Of a DNA stretch of 64,000 nucleotides, positions 52,231-61,357 are shown in pieces (position 1 is the stretch's first letter; the number at the start of each line of letters is the position of its first letter). The position numbers and the translations under genes are program-made. The stretch comes from Actinomycetota bacterium (GTDB lineage: Bacteria > Actinomycetota > Thermoleophilia > Gaiellales > Gaiellaceae), in assembly GCA_003139545.1 (NCBI GenBank), contig PLJC01000038.1, forward strand, positions 62,587 through 126,586. Direction: 5' to 3'. Below the pieces are notes generated by a model. That model had not been told where the DNA came from. It saw only the letters and a program-made list of their open reading frames with translations, and ran no database searches.

Positions 52231-52970
52231 CCGAGCGTGCGACGCCCGCGCATCAAAGCTGTGTAGACCGCCGCGAGCGCCGTTGTCAGGCGCAGCATCG
52301 GCGACCGGTATCGGCCGCCACGCGCGCGAACGAACGCCTGATGGAGCGTAAGCATGATCCGGACGTCTCCCATGCGCCACGGTGATTCGGTCTTGCAGCG
52401 GAACAGGAACTGCGACGTGTCCACCTGGCCCACATCGCGGGCGGATGTGTAGCCGACCCTCGGTGCCGCCACCGGTTCGACTCCCGCGTCGCGGAGCAGC
52501 GCCGCAAGCGAGATGTCGTCCGGGAGGGATTGGTCCAACTCCTCCTGCCGCTCGACGGACAGTCCAACGAGGTCCTTGCTCAGGAAGTACCCGGACCCGG
52601 ACGCGAAGGGAAGGTCTCCGTACATCCCTCGATGACCGCAGTAGAAGCGCTCGCTCCGAGCGTGCTCGTTCGCGAACGCGTGCAGGTTCGGCAGGTCGAC
52701 GTAACTGCTCGCGTTCGTTCTGAAGACGAGGTCGAAGTCGCAGGAGGCCAAGACGTGCTCGAAGCACGCGATCGTCTTCCGCCCGGCCGGGAGCGCGTCC
52801 GTTACCGGGAGGTACAGGCGGCGGCCGCGTTGCGCGAGACGGTCGCCGCCGTAGTAGAAGAGCGTCGACACGCCGTCGACCTCGACGGACGCCCACGTAC
52901 GCTCCATCGTGCGGATGAGGATCGGATACGGCCACGCGCGAGTTGCAAGGACGAGTACGAGGATCTTCAC
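52227..52970 (-). CDS. Putative glycosyltransferase of unassigned family
   Basis: 247 aa. ILVLVLATRAWPYPILIRTMERTW starts a GT-A-like fold, FDLVFRTNASSYVDL occupies the place where a metal DxD would be, and FASGSGYFLSKDLVGL and PDDISLAALL resemble acceptor and base segments of galactosyltransferase/GT31-like proteins. The usual DxD is not evident, so the assignment is tentative. GTG 52970 overlaps the methyltransferase stop. Confidence 0.6.
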   Translation of the reverse strand: MKILVLVLATRAWPYPILIRTMERTWASVEVDGVSTLFYYGGDRLAQRGRRLYLPVTDALPAGRKTIACFEHVLASCDFDLVFRTNASSYVDLPNLHAFANEHARSERFYCGHRGMYGDLPFASGSGYFLSKDLVGLSVERQEELDQSLPDDISLAALLRDAGVEPVAAPRVGYTSARDVGQVDTSQFLFRCKTESPWRMGDVRIMLTLHQAFVRARGGRYRSPMLRLTTALAAVYTALMRGRRTLG

Positions 52971-53683
52971 GACGGCTTCACCGGCGTCCGCCGGCGGCCG
53001 ACGCCGATGCCGAAGCCACCCTGTGCCCACGACTCGACGAGCTCGAGCGGGTCGTCGAGCTCTGCACGCACGTCGCGCCAGAACGCAGGCACCCCGCCGA
53101 CGAGCTCCTCGGGGCCATCGACGATGTCGTGGAACGCAATCAGTCCGCCGGGGCGGACGAGCGGCGCGAAGAGCTCGTAGTCCCGCCGCACGCTTGCGGC
53201 ACTGTGGTCGCCGTCGATGAGCAAGAAGTCCAGGTCGTCACCGAAGAACCCGCGGACGGCATCGCGCGTGACGTCCAGGTGCGAGTCCCCTTGCATGACG
53301 CGGACCTGTTGGGTCCCCCGTCCGAACGACTCGAACACTCGTCGATGGGGCGGCTCGTAGTTCTTGATGTCGAGCGAGAGGATGCGCGCGTTTGGTGCGG
53401 ACGCCCATGACAGGAGGTACAGCGTCCCGCCGTTCGCGGTTCCGATCTCGAGAACATGTCGGGGTTGCTCGGCGCGGAGGAGCACGAGCAGCGAGGCGAT
53501 CTCAGCGGGAACCTGAATCGGGGTGATCGAGATTTCCTCGAGCTTGAGCGAGCTCGCCACGCTGAAAATCTCCTCCGGAGTCTGTGCGCGATCCGCCGCT
53601 CGTTGCAGCAGGTGCGAAAAGCGGAGCGCCGCCCGTCGTCGACCCACGCGATAGCGGAGACGACGGAGGGGGCCTACCGTCAA
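52967..53683 (-). CDS. Class I SAM methyltransferase (Methyltransf_24 type)
   Basis: 238 aa. HVLEIGTANGGTLYLLSWA is the SAM loop, LSLDIKNYEPPH the acidic strand, FLLIDGDHSAASVRRDYELF and GGLIAFHDIVDG the downstream metal-site-like motifs. Close in layout to the methyltransferase at 56308-56994. Shares 4 bp with neighbours on both sides. Confidence 0.87.
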   Translation of the reverse strand: MTVGPLRRLRYRVGRRRAALRFSHLLQRAADRAQTPEEIFSVASSLKLEEISITPIQVPAEIASLLVLLRAEQPRHVLEIGTANGGTLYLLSWASAPNARILSLDIKNYEPPHRRVFESFGRGTQQVRVMQGDSHLDVTRDAVRGFFGDDLDFLLIDGDHSAASVRRDYELFAPLVRPGGLIAFHDIVDGPEELVGGVPAFWRDVRAELDDPLELVESWAQGGFGIGVGRRRTPVKPS

Positions 53684-54363
53684 TCCTCCTCGCGGCGCAA
53701 GTAGCCGCCAGGATTGAACGTCATCAGGAAGCGTTCGCAGGAGCGGTCGCGAACGAATGGAGCGCCCTCCGCGAGGAACGTCTCGACTGCCTCGTGCGGG
53801 CCGGGCCCGAAGTCCGGGAGGACGGGATGGCCGTTCACGTTCGTGTCCTCGACGATCAGATAGGAGCCTTGAGTAACGAGCGTGGAGTATGCGCGCATCT
53901 CTGCAAGAACGTGGTCGCGCCGATGATCGGAGTCGAGGACGACGATCACGGCCCGGGCATCGGCAGCAAGACCGCGTACCCGATCGACAACCTCCGGATC
54001 CACAGACGACCCGTGCACGTAGGTGATTCGATCATGTTGCGGGCGATCGGCTCTGTCGTTGATGTCGATCGTGACGATGCGTCCGTTCCCGAGCATGTCC
54101 ATGCACGAGGCGAGGAAGAGCGCGCTGCCACCGGCTGCGGTCCCGGTCTCGACGAGCAGGTCAGGCCGGATTGCGGCGAGCAGCTCCTGGTACATCCACA
54201 GATCAAAAGGGCACTTGAAGGCCCGTGTGCCGAGCCAGAGCGTCTGCGCCCATGTCTGGTGGAAATCGTCGTAGTACAGACGGTGAAAGGCATCGACCCT
54301 CGCAGGTGCGCGCCATTCCGTAAGCGAGCGTGCAAGTCTCCTGCGAATCCGGGCGAGGCGCAT
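53680..54363 (-). CDS. CmcI-family (cephalosporin hydroxylase-like) methyltransferase
   Basis: 227 aa. TRAFKCPFDLWMYQELL and LLVETGTAAGGSALFLASCMD match the CmcI family, with VTIDINDRADRPQ, VVLDSDHRRDHVLAEM and LIVEDTNVNG as later motifs. CmcI-like proteins in glycan loci act as O-methyltransferases. ATG 54363 is 6 nt after TAGGAT. Confidence 0.88.
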   Translation of the reverse strand: MRLARIRRRLARSLTEWRAPARVDAFHRLYYDDFHQTWAQTLWLGTRAFKCPFDLWMYQELLAAIRPDLLVETGTAAGGSALFLASCMDMLGNGRIVTIDINDRADRPQHDRITYVHGSSVDPEVVDRVRGLAADARAVIVVLDSDHRRDHVLAEMRAYSTLVTQGSYLIVEDTNVNGHPVLPDFGPGPHEAVETFLAEGAPFVRDRSCERFLMTFNPGGYLRREED

Positions 54364-54369
54364 CAGGCG

Positions 54370-54375
54370 ATCCTA
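54370..54375 (-). promoter_or_regulatory. -10 box TAGGAT for CmcI-like operon
   Basis: TAGGAT ends 6 nt before ATG 54363 and overlaps the end of the TylF-like gene. Confidence 0.45.
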
Positions 54376-55251
54376 GTGTCGCCGCTGCCAGTAGACGCCC
54401 GTCCAGTCGACCTCGACGAGCGGCTCCGTGACGTCGTGCTCGCGTCGATAGTCGTCGACCGCTCGCCGGCAGGGTTCGAGCGCTCCGTAGTCGTCGACGA
54501 TGAGGTAGCCACCGACCGAGAGCTTCGGATAGAGAGTGTCGAGCGCGACGATCGTCGACTCGTACATGTCGCCGTCGAGACGCGCTACGGCAAGCTGCCC
54601 GATTGGAGCGTCCGCAAGCGTCTCCTGGAAGAGGCCCTTCAAGAAGCGCACCTGGTCGTCGAGGAGCCCGTACCGTGCGAAGTTCGCGCGCACCTCTTCT
54701 TCGCTTACCGCGAGTATCGTGAACGACCACTGCTTGTCGCCTCGGTCGGCGTCGTATTTGCCGCTCGGCCTCGGCAGTCCGGCGAACGAATCGGCGGTCC
54801 AGACTACGCGCTGCGTGTCGCCGTACGCGGCGAGGATCGCGCGCATGAAGATCGCCGCTCCCCCGCGCCATACGCCGGTCTCGATGAGGTCACCTGGGAC
54901 ATCGTTTCGGATGACGTCCGTCACGCAGTCCTGGAGGTTCTGAAGACGTTTGAGTCCGACCATCGTCTCGGCTTCCAGCGGCCAGTCGCGGCCGTTCTCG
55001 CGCGCCACCGGATCGAAGAGGACGCGCTCGTACGACACCGCCCGACCGGTGCGTCTCTCGAGCCGGTCGTAGAGGGCGGCCCGCCAACCGGTCGCGCGCG
55101 GCTCGACCAGCTTCCAAGAATCGCCGTACCCATAGCGCGTCAGGGACCGCTTCAAGAGGTCGAGGTAGAGCTCGATTGCCCGGTTCTCGTGCGCCGCCAT
55201 CGACGGATGAATATAGACGGGGCGGTTCTCGACGATTGGGAAGAGGCGCAC
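54373..55251 (-). CDS. TylF/MycF-family sugar O-methyltransferase
   Basis: 292 aa. LIETGVWRGGAAIFMRAIL binds SAM, WTADSFAGLPRPS and VARLDGDMYESTIVALDTL and GGYLIVDDYG supply the acidic metal residues of macrocin-O-methyltransferase. The family methylates sugar hydroxyls on macrolides and glycans. It is convergent to none and divergent from the GT4 gene at 55286, with 34 bp between starts. Confidence 0.92.
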   Translation of the reverse strand: MRLFPIVENRPVYIHPSMAAHENRAIELYLDLLKRSLTRYGYGDSWKLVEPRATGWRAALYDRLERRTGRAVSYERVLFDPVARENGRDWPLEAETMVGLKRLQNLQDCVTDVIRNDVPGDLIETGVWRGGAAIFMRAILAAYGDTQRVVWTADSFAGLPRPSGKYDADRGDKQWSFTILAVSEEEVRANFARYGLLDDQVRFLKGLFQETLADAPIGQLAVARLDGDMYESTIVALDTLYPKLSVGGYLIVDDYGALEPCRRAVDDYRREHDVTEPLVEVDWTGVYWQRRH

Positions 55252-55272
55252 AGAGTGCGCCGACTACCCGGC

Positions 55273-55278
55273 TATCCT
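55273..55278 (+). promoter_or_regulatory. -10 box TATCCT for GT4/methyltransferase operon
   Basis: TATCCT ends exactly 7 nt before TTG 55286 and decides that start over ATG 55319. Confidence 0.5.
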
Positions 55279-55285
55279 GGCGCTG

Positions 55286-56311
55286 TTGTCCGTCCTGCGT
55301 AGCGCGGCGCGCCCCGCCATGCGAGCGACTCGTCGCGGTCTCTGGCTTGCGCGGGTGAGACGGGATGCGGGGGCGGCGCGTGCGCGCGGCGCCGTGCTCG
55401 CGCTCTTCCACGACTTCGCGCCGCCGCCGGCGGGTGGCGCGCACCAGTCGCTTCGCGCGGTGGTCGGGGAGCTAGGCCGCCGCGGCATCGCTGTCGAGAT
55501 CAACGCAGTGTCGCCGGCCGCGCGCGCGATCCTGTTCAACTCGTTCAACTTCGACGCGGGGCGGCTCGAGTGGTTCGCCTCGCGTGCCTCCGACGAGTGC
55601 CGCCTGGTGCATCGCGTGGGAGCGGTGACGTCTCTGTACCGCGGCTACGACGACGGCACCGACGCGCGCGTCGCCGAGCTGAACCGTCGCTTCGCCGATG
55701 CGACGATCGCAATCTCGCATGCGACCGTCGACATGTATCGAAGCATCGGCGTCGAGCTGGTCGAGCCGCGCGTGATCTACAACGGCACCGATCCCGAGAT
55801 CTTCCATGCACGTGGGCGCACGCCGTTCGCCCGCGACCGGCGCACGCGCGTTGTCGCCGTGAGCTGGTCCGACAACCCGCGCAAGGGAGGGCCGTTCTAC
55901 CGCTGGCTCGAGCGCAACCTCGACTGGACGCGTTACGACCTGACGTACGTCGGCAACACGCAGGAGGCGTTCGAGCGCGCGACGGTGGTGCCGCCGCTCC
56001 CGTCGCGCGAACTCGCGACGCTGCTGCGCACGCAGGACGTGTTCGTGACCGCGACCGAGCACGACGCGTACTCGAACGCGCTCGTCGAGGCGCTGTGCTG
56101 CGGGCTGCCGGCGATCTACTTGAAGAGCGGCGGGAGCGCCGAGGCGGTGAAGGAGGCCGGGTTCGGCTTCACCGACTGGAACGAGGTCCCTGCGCTCCTC
56201 GATCGTCTGCAAGACGAATACGAGGAGCGACAGTCGCTCATATCATTGCCGTCGTTGGCAGAGGTCACCGACGAGTATCTGCGCGCGCTCGGCCTGGAGG
56301 ACCTCACGTGA
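55286..56311 (+). CDS. GT4-family glycosyltransferase
   Basis: 341 aa GT-B from TTG 55286. APPPAGGAHQSLRAVVGELG is the acceptor-side loop, VIYNGTDPEIFHARG the linker, VSWSDNPRKGGPFY the donor-domain start and EHDAYSNALVEALCCGLPAIY the nucleotide-sugar motif. It begins an operon of four tightly overlapping genes that runs into the second Wzm/Wzt pair. Confidence 0.88.
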   Translation: MSVLRSAARPAMRATRRGLWLARVRRDAGAARARGAVLALFHDFAPPPAGGAHQSLRAVVGELGRRGIAVEINAVSPAARAILFNSFNFDAGRLEWFASRASDECRLVHRVGAVTSLYRGYDDGTDARVAELNRRFADATIAISHATVDMYRSIGVELVEPRVIYNGTDPEIFHARGRTPFARDRRTRVVAVSWSDNPRKGGPFYRWLERNLDWTRYDLTYVGNTQEAFERATVVPPLPSRELATLLRTQDVFVTATEHDAYSNALVEALCCGLPAIYLKSGGSAEAVKEAGFGFTDWNEVPALLDRLQDEYEERQSLISLPSLAEVTDEYLRALGLEDLT

Positions 56312-56994
56312 TCCGGCGCGTCCTCGAGTATCCGCGCTTGTACGCAGCCGCCCTCGGGGCCCGGCGTCGTGTGCGCCGCCTGCCGCCCGATCTGCCGCTC
56401 GCAGACGCAGTCGCCTTCGGGCGCGCGCTCACGTGGCGCGGTGGCCGTCTTCGTGCGACGCAGTCGACGGAAGAGATCCTCTGGCTGCTCGGGCTCGTGC
56501 AGGAGCTGCGGCCGGCGACCGTGGTCGAGATCGGCACGGACGAGGGCGGGACGCTCTTCCTCTGGACACGGGTCGCCGGGCCGGACGCGACGCTCGTCGC
56601 GGTCGACGTGCGGCCGCTCGGGCTGCTCGGCCGCTGGTCCACGTACGCGTTCGTGCGTCGGGGCCTTGCACGCGCACGTCAACGGGTGGAGCTCGTCATG
56701 CCGGTCGACTCGCAGTCGCCGGCGACGGTCGAGCGTGTTCGGCGACTGCTGGGCGACCGGCCCGTCGACTTCCTGTTCGTCGACGGCGACCACAGCTACG
56801 ACGCGGTGAAGCGCGACTACGAGCTGTGGTCGCCGCTCGTGCGGCACGGCGGGCTGATCGCCTTCCACGACGTCAAGCCGGATGCACCGAACGACGTCCC
56901 GCGCTTCTGGTCGGAGCTGAAACGCTCGACTGCAACCGAGGAGTGCATCGCCGGCGATCCCAGTTACGGGATCGGAGTCGTGCGAGTCAGGTGA
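56308..56994 (+). CDS. Class I SAM methyltransferase (Methyltransf_24 type)
   Basis: 228 aa. TVVEIGTDEGGTLFLWTRVA is the SAM loop, LVAVDVRPLG the acidic strand, FLFVDGDHSYDAVKRDYELW and GGLIAFHDVKPD the later motifs, nearly the same set as in 52967-53683. GTG 56308 overlaps the GT4 stop. Confidence 0.88.
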   Translation: MIRRVLEYPRLYAAALGARRRVRRLPPDLPLADAVAFGRALTWRGGRLRATQSTEEILWLLGLVQELRPATVVEIGTDEGGTLFLWTRVAGPDATLVAVDVRPLGLLGRWSTYAFVRRGLARARQRVELVMPVDSQSPATVERVRRLLGDRPVDFLFVDGDHSYDAVKRDYELWSPLVRHGGLIAFHDVKPDAPNDVPRFWSELKRSTATEECIAGDPSYGIGVVRVR

Positions 56995-58073
56995 GCGCGC
57001 TCGCCGACCCGGCGCGCCGCGCCGCTCGTCGTGCGGCGCTTGCCGTCGGCGCGCGCTGGCCGGCGTATAGCAGGCTCCTCCTCGTCGGCGAGGGCGCCGG
57101 CTGGGTGATCGACGAGGAGATGCGCGCCGTCGCCGGCGTGGCGGAACGACTGGGGATCCGGGTCGCGAAGCGTTGGCCGCCGTCCGCCGCAAAGCGGCAG
57201 TCGGTGTTCTACGGCAGCCATTTCACGTTCTTCGACCGCCCGCCGCCGCCGGATGCCGGACACCGACTGGCGACGACGTATTTCCACGGCCTGCCCGGCA
57301 CGCGTGGCGCCCCCGAGTTCGACAGCGCGTTCGAGGCGCTGCGGCGCCGGCACCACGAGGTCGACCGCGTGCAGGTGTCGCATCGCGAGCTGGAGCAGCT
57401 CGTGCTCTCGAGCGGTATCGACCCGGCGAAGGTCTTTCGCATCCCGATCGGCATCGAACCACGCTTCTTCGGACCGCGTTCCGTCGCAGCGCGGGAAGCG
57501 CTCGGGCTGCCTGCGGGCGCGTTCGTCGTCGGCTCGTTCCAGAAGGACGGCGTCGGCTGGGACGAGGGGCTCGAGCCGAAGTGGATCAAGGGCCCCGACG
57601 TGCTCGTCGGCGTTCTCACGCGACTGCGCGAGCGCGTGCCGGACCTCCACGTGCTCCTCTCGGGGCCGGCACGCGGATACGTCCGGGCACGACTCGGCGA
57701 GCTCGGCATCCCGTACGTCCATCGGTTCGTCGAGCACTACGCGGATGTGGGAAAGCTGTACGCGGCGCTCGACGCCTACGTCGTCACGTCGCGCCAGGAG
57801 GGCGGGCCGAAGGGCGTGCTCGAGGCGATGGCAGCCGGCGTGCCGCTCGTCTCGACCCGCGTCGGTCAGGCGGTCGATCTCGTCGTCGACGGCGAGAACG
57901 GCTGGCTCGTCGAGGTCGAGGACGTCGACGCGCTCGTCGGCAGGCTCGAGGCGATCGCCGCGGGTGCGGCCGACCGCGTCGTCGCAGCGGGCATCGAGAC
58001 CGCGCAGGCGAACTCGTACGAGGCGCAGGCACCGCTGTGGCGCGCGTTCTTCGACGGGTTCGTTCGCTCGTGA
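56991..58073 (+). CDS. GT4-family glycosyltransferase
   Basis: 360 aa GT-B. LLLVGEGAGWVIDEEM in the first half, IPIGIEPRFFGPRS as linker, and SRQEGGPKGVLEAMAAGVPLV as the donor-binding E-x7-E segment. GTG 56991 overlaps the methyltransferase stop. Acts in the cytoplasm on the glycan exported by system 2 (inference). Confidence 0.9.
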   Translation: MSALADPARRAARRAALAVGARWPAYSRLLLVGEGAGWVIDEEMRAVAGVAERLGIRVAKRWPPSAAKRQSVFYGSHFTFFDRPPPPDAGHRLATTYFHGLPGTRGAPEFDSAFEALRRRHHEVDRVQVSHRELEQLVLSSGIDPAKVFRIPIGIEPRFFGPRSVAAREALGLPAGAFVVGSFQKDGVGWDEGLEPKWIKGPDVLVGVLTRLRERVPDLHVLLSGPARGYVRARLGELGIPYVHRFVEHYADVGKLYAALDAYVVTSRQEGGPKGVLEAMAAGVPLVSTRVGQAVDLVVDGENGWLVEVEDVDALVGRLEAIAAGAADRVVAAGIETAQANSYEAQAPLWRAFFDGFVRS

Positions 58074-59203
58074 CCTTGCACATGCACGTTCGACGGGCGC
58101 GGAACGCGCTGTCGCTCGCACGGCTCGTCGCCGCGCAGGCGCCGCGGTGGATGCGCATCGCGTCGACGCCGCCCCGACGCGGCGAGGTCGCGGTCTCCTA
58201 CGGCGTGGAGCGGATGCCGTCCGCCGGCGACGTCGTGTTCGGCGGCGCGGTCAAGTTCCAGCTTCTCAATCGAACGCTCCCGAACGCTCCGCGCGACTTC
58301 AACGTCCTCTACCTCGGCTCGAGCTCGATGCCGCTCGACGCTCCCATGCTGGTGCGGCTCGCACGGCGTCGTGGCGCCGTGTTCGCATGGAACCAGAACG
58401 GCGTCGCGTACCAGGGCTGGCATGGCGACGGGTGGGAGCTCGTCAACGCGCCGCGTGCCACGCTGCTCCACGAGGCCGACTGGGTCGTGTTCCAGAGCGC
58501 GTTCTGCAAGGGTGCCGCCGACCGTTTCTACGGCCCGCGCAACGACCGTTTCGAGGTGCTCCACAACCCGGTCGACGTCGAGGCGTTCAAGCCCGCCACG
58601 GACTCCGCGCGCCGGCCGCTCACGCTCCTCCTCGGCGGCAATCAGTACCAGCGCTACCGCGTCGAGTCCGCGCTCGACGCGCTCGCAGTTGTGCGCCGCG
58701 AGCGGCCCGACGTCAGGCTGCTCGTCGCGGGCGAGCTCTCGTTCGCGCCCGATGCACGCGCGCAGACCGAAGCTCGCATCAGCGGGCTCGGTCTCGGCGA
58801 CGCCGTCGAATTCGTCGGTCCCTACAGCCAGGCGGAGGCACCTCGGCTGTTTCGTCGCGCCGACGTCCTGATCCATCCGAAGTACAACGACCCGTGCCCG
58901 ACGGTCGTCCTCGAGGCGATGGCGTGCGGCCTCCCGGTCGTCTACTCGGCGAGCGGCGGCACGCCGGAGCTCGTCGGCCCGGACGCGGGCGTCGGCATCG
59001 ACGCGCCACTCGACTGGGAAGCCGACCATCCGCCGACGGCGGACGAGCTTGCTCACGCAATCCTCACAGTTGACGGCGAGCTCGCGGCGCGGTCCGTCGC
59101 CGCGCGCGAGCAGGCGCTTCACTTCGACGTGCGGATGTGGGCCGAGCGGCACCGGCAGCTCTTCTCGGAGCTGGCAGGCGCCAGGGCTATCCTGGATCGA
59201 TGA
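58070..59203 (+). CDS. GT4-family glycosyltransferase
   Basis: 377 aa GT-B. VVFGGAVKFQLLNRTLP and WVVFQSAFCKGAADRFYG in the N-half, VLHNPVDVEAFKPA linker, LLLGGNQYQRYRVESAL start of donor half, and YNDPCPTVVLEAMACGLPVVY as the sugar-nucleotide motif. Flanked by 4-bp overlaps. Confidence 0.9.
   Translation: MTLHMHVRRARNALSLARLVAAQAPRWMRIASTPPRRGEVAVSYGVERMPSAGDVVFGGAVKFQLLNRTLPNAPRDFNVLYLGSSSMPLDAPMLVRLARRRGAVFAWNQNGVAYQGWHGDGWELVNAPRATLLHEADWVVFQSAFCKGAADRFYGPRNDRFEVLHNPVDVEAFKPATDSARRPLTLLLGGNQYQRYRVESALDALAVVRRERPDVRLLVAGELSFAPDARAQTEARISGLGLGDAVEFVGPYSQAEAPRLFRRADVLIHPKYNDPCPTVVLEAMACGLPVVYSASGGTPELVGPDAGVGIDAPLDWEADHPPTADELAHAILTVDGELAARSVAAREQALHFDVRMWAERHRQLFSELAGARAILDR
59188..59193 (+). 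promoter_or_regulatory. -10 box TATCCT for second Wzm/Wzt pair
   Basis: TATCCT, inside the end of the GT4 gene, ends 6 nt before ATG 59200; an internal promoter for the exporter. Confidence 0.4.
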
Positions 59204-60057
59204 GCGCGACTGCCGAAATCGGCAGCCACTACGACGCGGGTCGCGTCACCGTCATCGAGGCGAAGCGGGGCTGGCGTCCTCTCGACTTCCGCGAGCTCTG
59301 GGACTACCGGGAGCTCCTGTTCTTCTTGATCTGGCGCGACGTCAAGATCCGCTACAAGCAGACGGCTGTCGGCGCCGCGTGGGTCGCGTTGCAGCCGGCC
59401 CTGACGGCGATCATTTTCACCGTCGTCCTCGGCCACTACGCGAAGCTGCCGTCGAACGTCCCGTATCTGTTGTTGACGCTCAGCGCCTTCATTCCGTGGC
59501 TGCTGTTCTCGAATGCGCTCTCCGCGTCGACGAAGAGCATCGTCGAGAACCAGGCGCTCGTCACGAAGGTGTACGTGCCGCGCGTGCTCATTCCGGCCGC
59601 TCCCGTTTTCGCCGGGCTCGTCGACATGGGGGTCGGCTTCGTCGTCCTCGCGGCGGCGATGCTGTGGTACGGGCAGGTGCCGAGCTGGCACATCGTCTTT
59701 CTGCCGTTCTTCGTGCTCTTCGCGGTCGTCGCGTCGCTCGCGGTCACGCTCGGGCTGTCGGCGCTCAACGTCAAGTACCGCGACGTGCAGTACACGGTGC
59801 CGTTCCTCGTCCAGGCGTGGTTCTTCGCAACGCCGGTCGCCTACTCCGCTGCGGTCTTCCCGCTCGGCATCCGCCCGTGGATCGGCATCAACCCGATGGC
59901 CGGCGTCGTCCAGGGCTTCCGCTGGTGCCTGTTCGGCAACGGCGTTGGGCAGGTCGGCCACATCATGCTCGTGTCGTTCGGAGTCACCCTCTTCCTCCTG
60001 ATCATGGGCATCGAGTACTTCCGCAGAGTCGAACGGAGCTTCGCGGATGTCGTCTGA
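59200..60057 (+). CDS. Polysaccharide ABC exporter permease (Wzm-like), system 2
   Basis: 285 aa. LDFRELWDYRELLFFLIWRD, KQTAVGAAWVALQPALTAI and KYRDVQYTVPFLVQAWFFATPVAYS match the permease of system 1 in motif order but differ widely in sequence, so this is a second, older exporter and not a fresh copy. Six hydrophobic segments. Overlaps the ATPase gene by 11 bp. Confidence 0.93.
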   Translation: MSATAEIGSHYDAGRVTVIEAKRGWRPLDFRELWDYRELLFFLIWRDVKIRYKQTAVGAAWVALQPALTAIIFTVVLGHYAKLPSNVPYLLLTLSAFIPWLLFSNALSASTKSIVENQALVTKVYVPRVLIPAAPVFAGLVDMGVGFVVLAAAMLWYGQVPSWHIVFLPFFVLFAVVASLAVTLGLSALNVKYRDVQYTVPFLVQAWFFATPVAYSAAVFPLGIRPWIGINPMAGVVQGFRWCLFGNGVGQVGHIMLVSFGVTLFLLIMGIEYFRRVERSFADVV

Positions 60058-61357
60058 CGTCGTCATCCGCGTCGAGGGCATCGGCAAGCGCTACCGCCTC
60101 GGTCAGCGCGAGCCGTACCGGGCGCTCCGCGACGTGATCGCCGGCGCCGTCTCCGCGCCCGCCCGCCGGCTCCGGAAGAGCGGCGCCGCGCGGCGGGAGA
60201 TCTGGGCGCTGGACGAGGTCTCGTTCGAGCTCGGCCGCGGCGACGTCCTCGGCCTCATCGGGTCGAACGGCGCGGGCAAGAGCACGCTCCTCAAGATCCT
60301 CTCGCGCATCACCGACCCGACGAAGGGCCGCGTCGTCCTTCGTGGGCGCGTCGGCTCGCTCCTCGAAGTGGGGACCGGCTTCCATCCGGAGCTGAGCGGA
60401 CGCGAGAACATCATGCTCAACGGGACGATCCTCGGGATGCGGCGGTCGGAGATCGTCGCGCGCTTTGACGAGATCGTCGAGTTCTCGGGCGTGGAGCGGT
60501 TCCTCGAGACACCGGTGAAGCGCTACTCGAGCGGCATGCAGGTGCGCCTCGCGTTCGCCGTGGCGGCGCATCTCGAGCCGGAGATCCTGCTCGTCGACGA
60601 GGTGCTCGCCGTCGGCGATGCCGAGTTCCAGCAGAAGTGTCTCGGCAAGATGAAGGACGTGACGCGCGACGGGCGCACGATCGTCTTCGTCAGCCACAAT
60701 CTCGCCTCGGTGCGCGCGCTCTGTCCGCGCGCGCTCGTCCTCGACGGCGGCCGCCTCGTGTTCGACGGGTCGACGGAGGACGCGGTGCACCACTATCTCG
60801 GCCATCTCAGCGGCGGCGCGAGCCCCGCAGTCGTGACCGGCGAGGACCTGCGCCGGCACGTCGCGAAGGAGCGGCTCTACAGCGATCAGCCGTTCTTCGA
60901 GTGCACGCGCATCTCGGTGCTCGACGAGGAAGGCATTCCGGCGTCGGCTTTTTCGTCGGACGACCAAGTCACGATCGAGGTCGAGTACACGGTGCTGCGG
61001 CCGGTCCCGGCCCTGCGCGTGCTCGTCACGCTCACGGACGAGCAGCGGGGCACGCTGCTGCGCACGGAGACGCTCGACGATCCCGCGAGCGACGGACCGA
61101 TGCGTCTCGAACCGGGGACCTACCGCTCCGTCGTGCGCCTGCCGCGCAACCTCTTCGGTGAGGCAGAGGTCGACCTGAACGTCAGTCTCATCGCCGAAGT
61201 GAACCAGGTCGTCGACTACGCGGCGCTCGTGCCGATCGAGATCCGGTTCACCGGCCACGCCGGGAACATGCGGGGCGGCGCGGTGTTGCGACCGCAGCTC
61301 GAGTGGCGGACCGATCTGGTCGCCGAGCGTGCGTCGATGACGTCCGCGCAGAGTTAG
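60047..61357 (+). CDS. Polysaccharide ABC exporter ATPase (Wzt-like) with C-terminal domain, system 2
   Basis: 436 aa. Walker A GSNGAGKSTLLKILS, signature YSSGMQVRLAFAVA, Walker B EILLVDEVLAVGD. The N-terminus has the extra insert after REPYRALRDVIAG that TagH/Wzt proteins carry. From about residue 260 a Wzt_C-like beta domain (SDDQVTIEVEYTVLRP onward) probably selects the finished glycan. Confidence 0.93.
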   Translation: MSSDVVIRVEGIGKRYRLGQREPYRALRDVIAGAVSAPARRLRKSGAARREIWALDEVSFELGRGDVLGLIGSNGAGKSTLLKILSRITDPTKGRVVLRGRVGSLLEVGTGFHPELSGRENIMLNGTILGMRRSEIVARFDEIVEFSGVERFLETPVKRYSSGMQVRLAFAVAAHLEPEILLVDEVLAVGDAEFQQKCLGKMKDVTRDGRTIVFVSHNLASVRALCPRALVLDGGRLVFDGSTEDAVHHYLGHLSGGASPAVVTGEDLRRHVAKERLYSDQPFFECTRISVLDEEGIPASAFSSDDQVTIEVEYTVLRPVPALRVLVTLTDEQRGTLLRTETLDDPASDGPMRLEPGTYRSVVRLPRNLFGEAEVDLNVSLIAEVNQVVDYAALVPIEIRFTGHAGNMRGGAVLRPQLEWRTDLVAERASMTSAQS

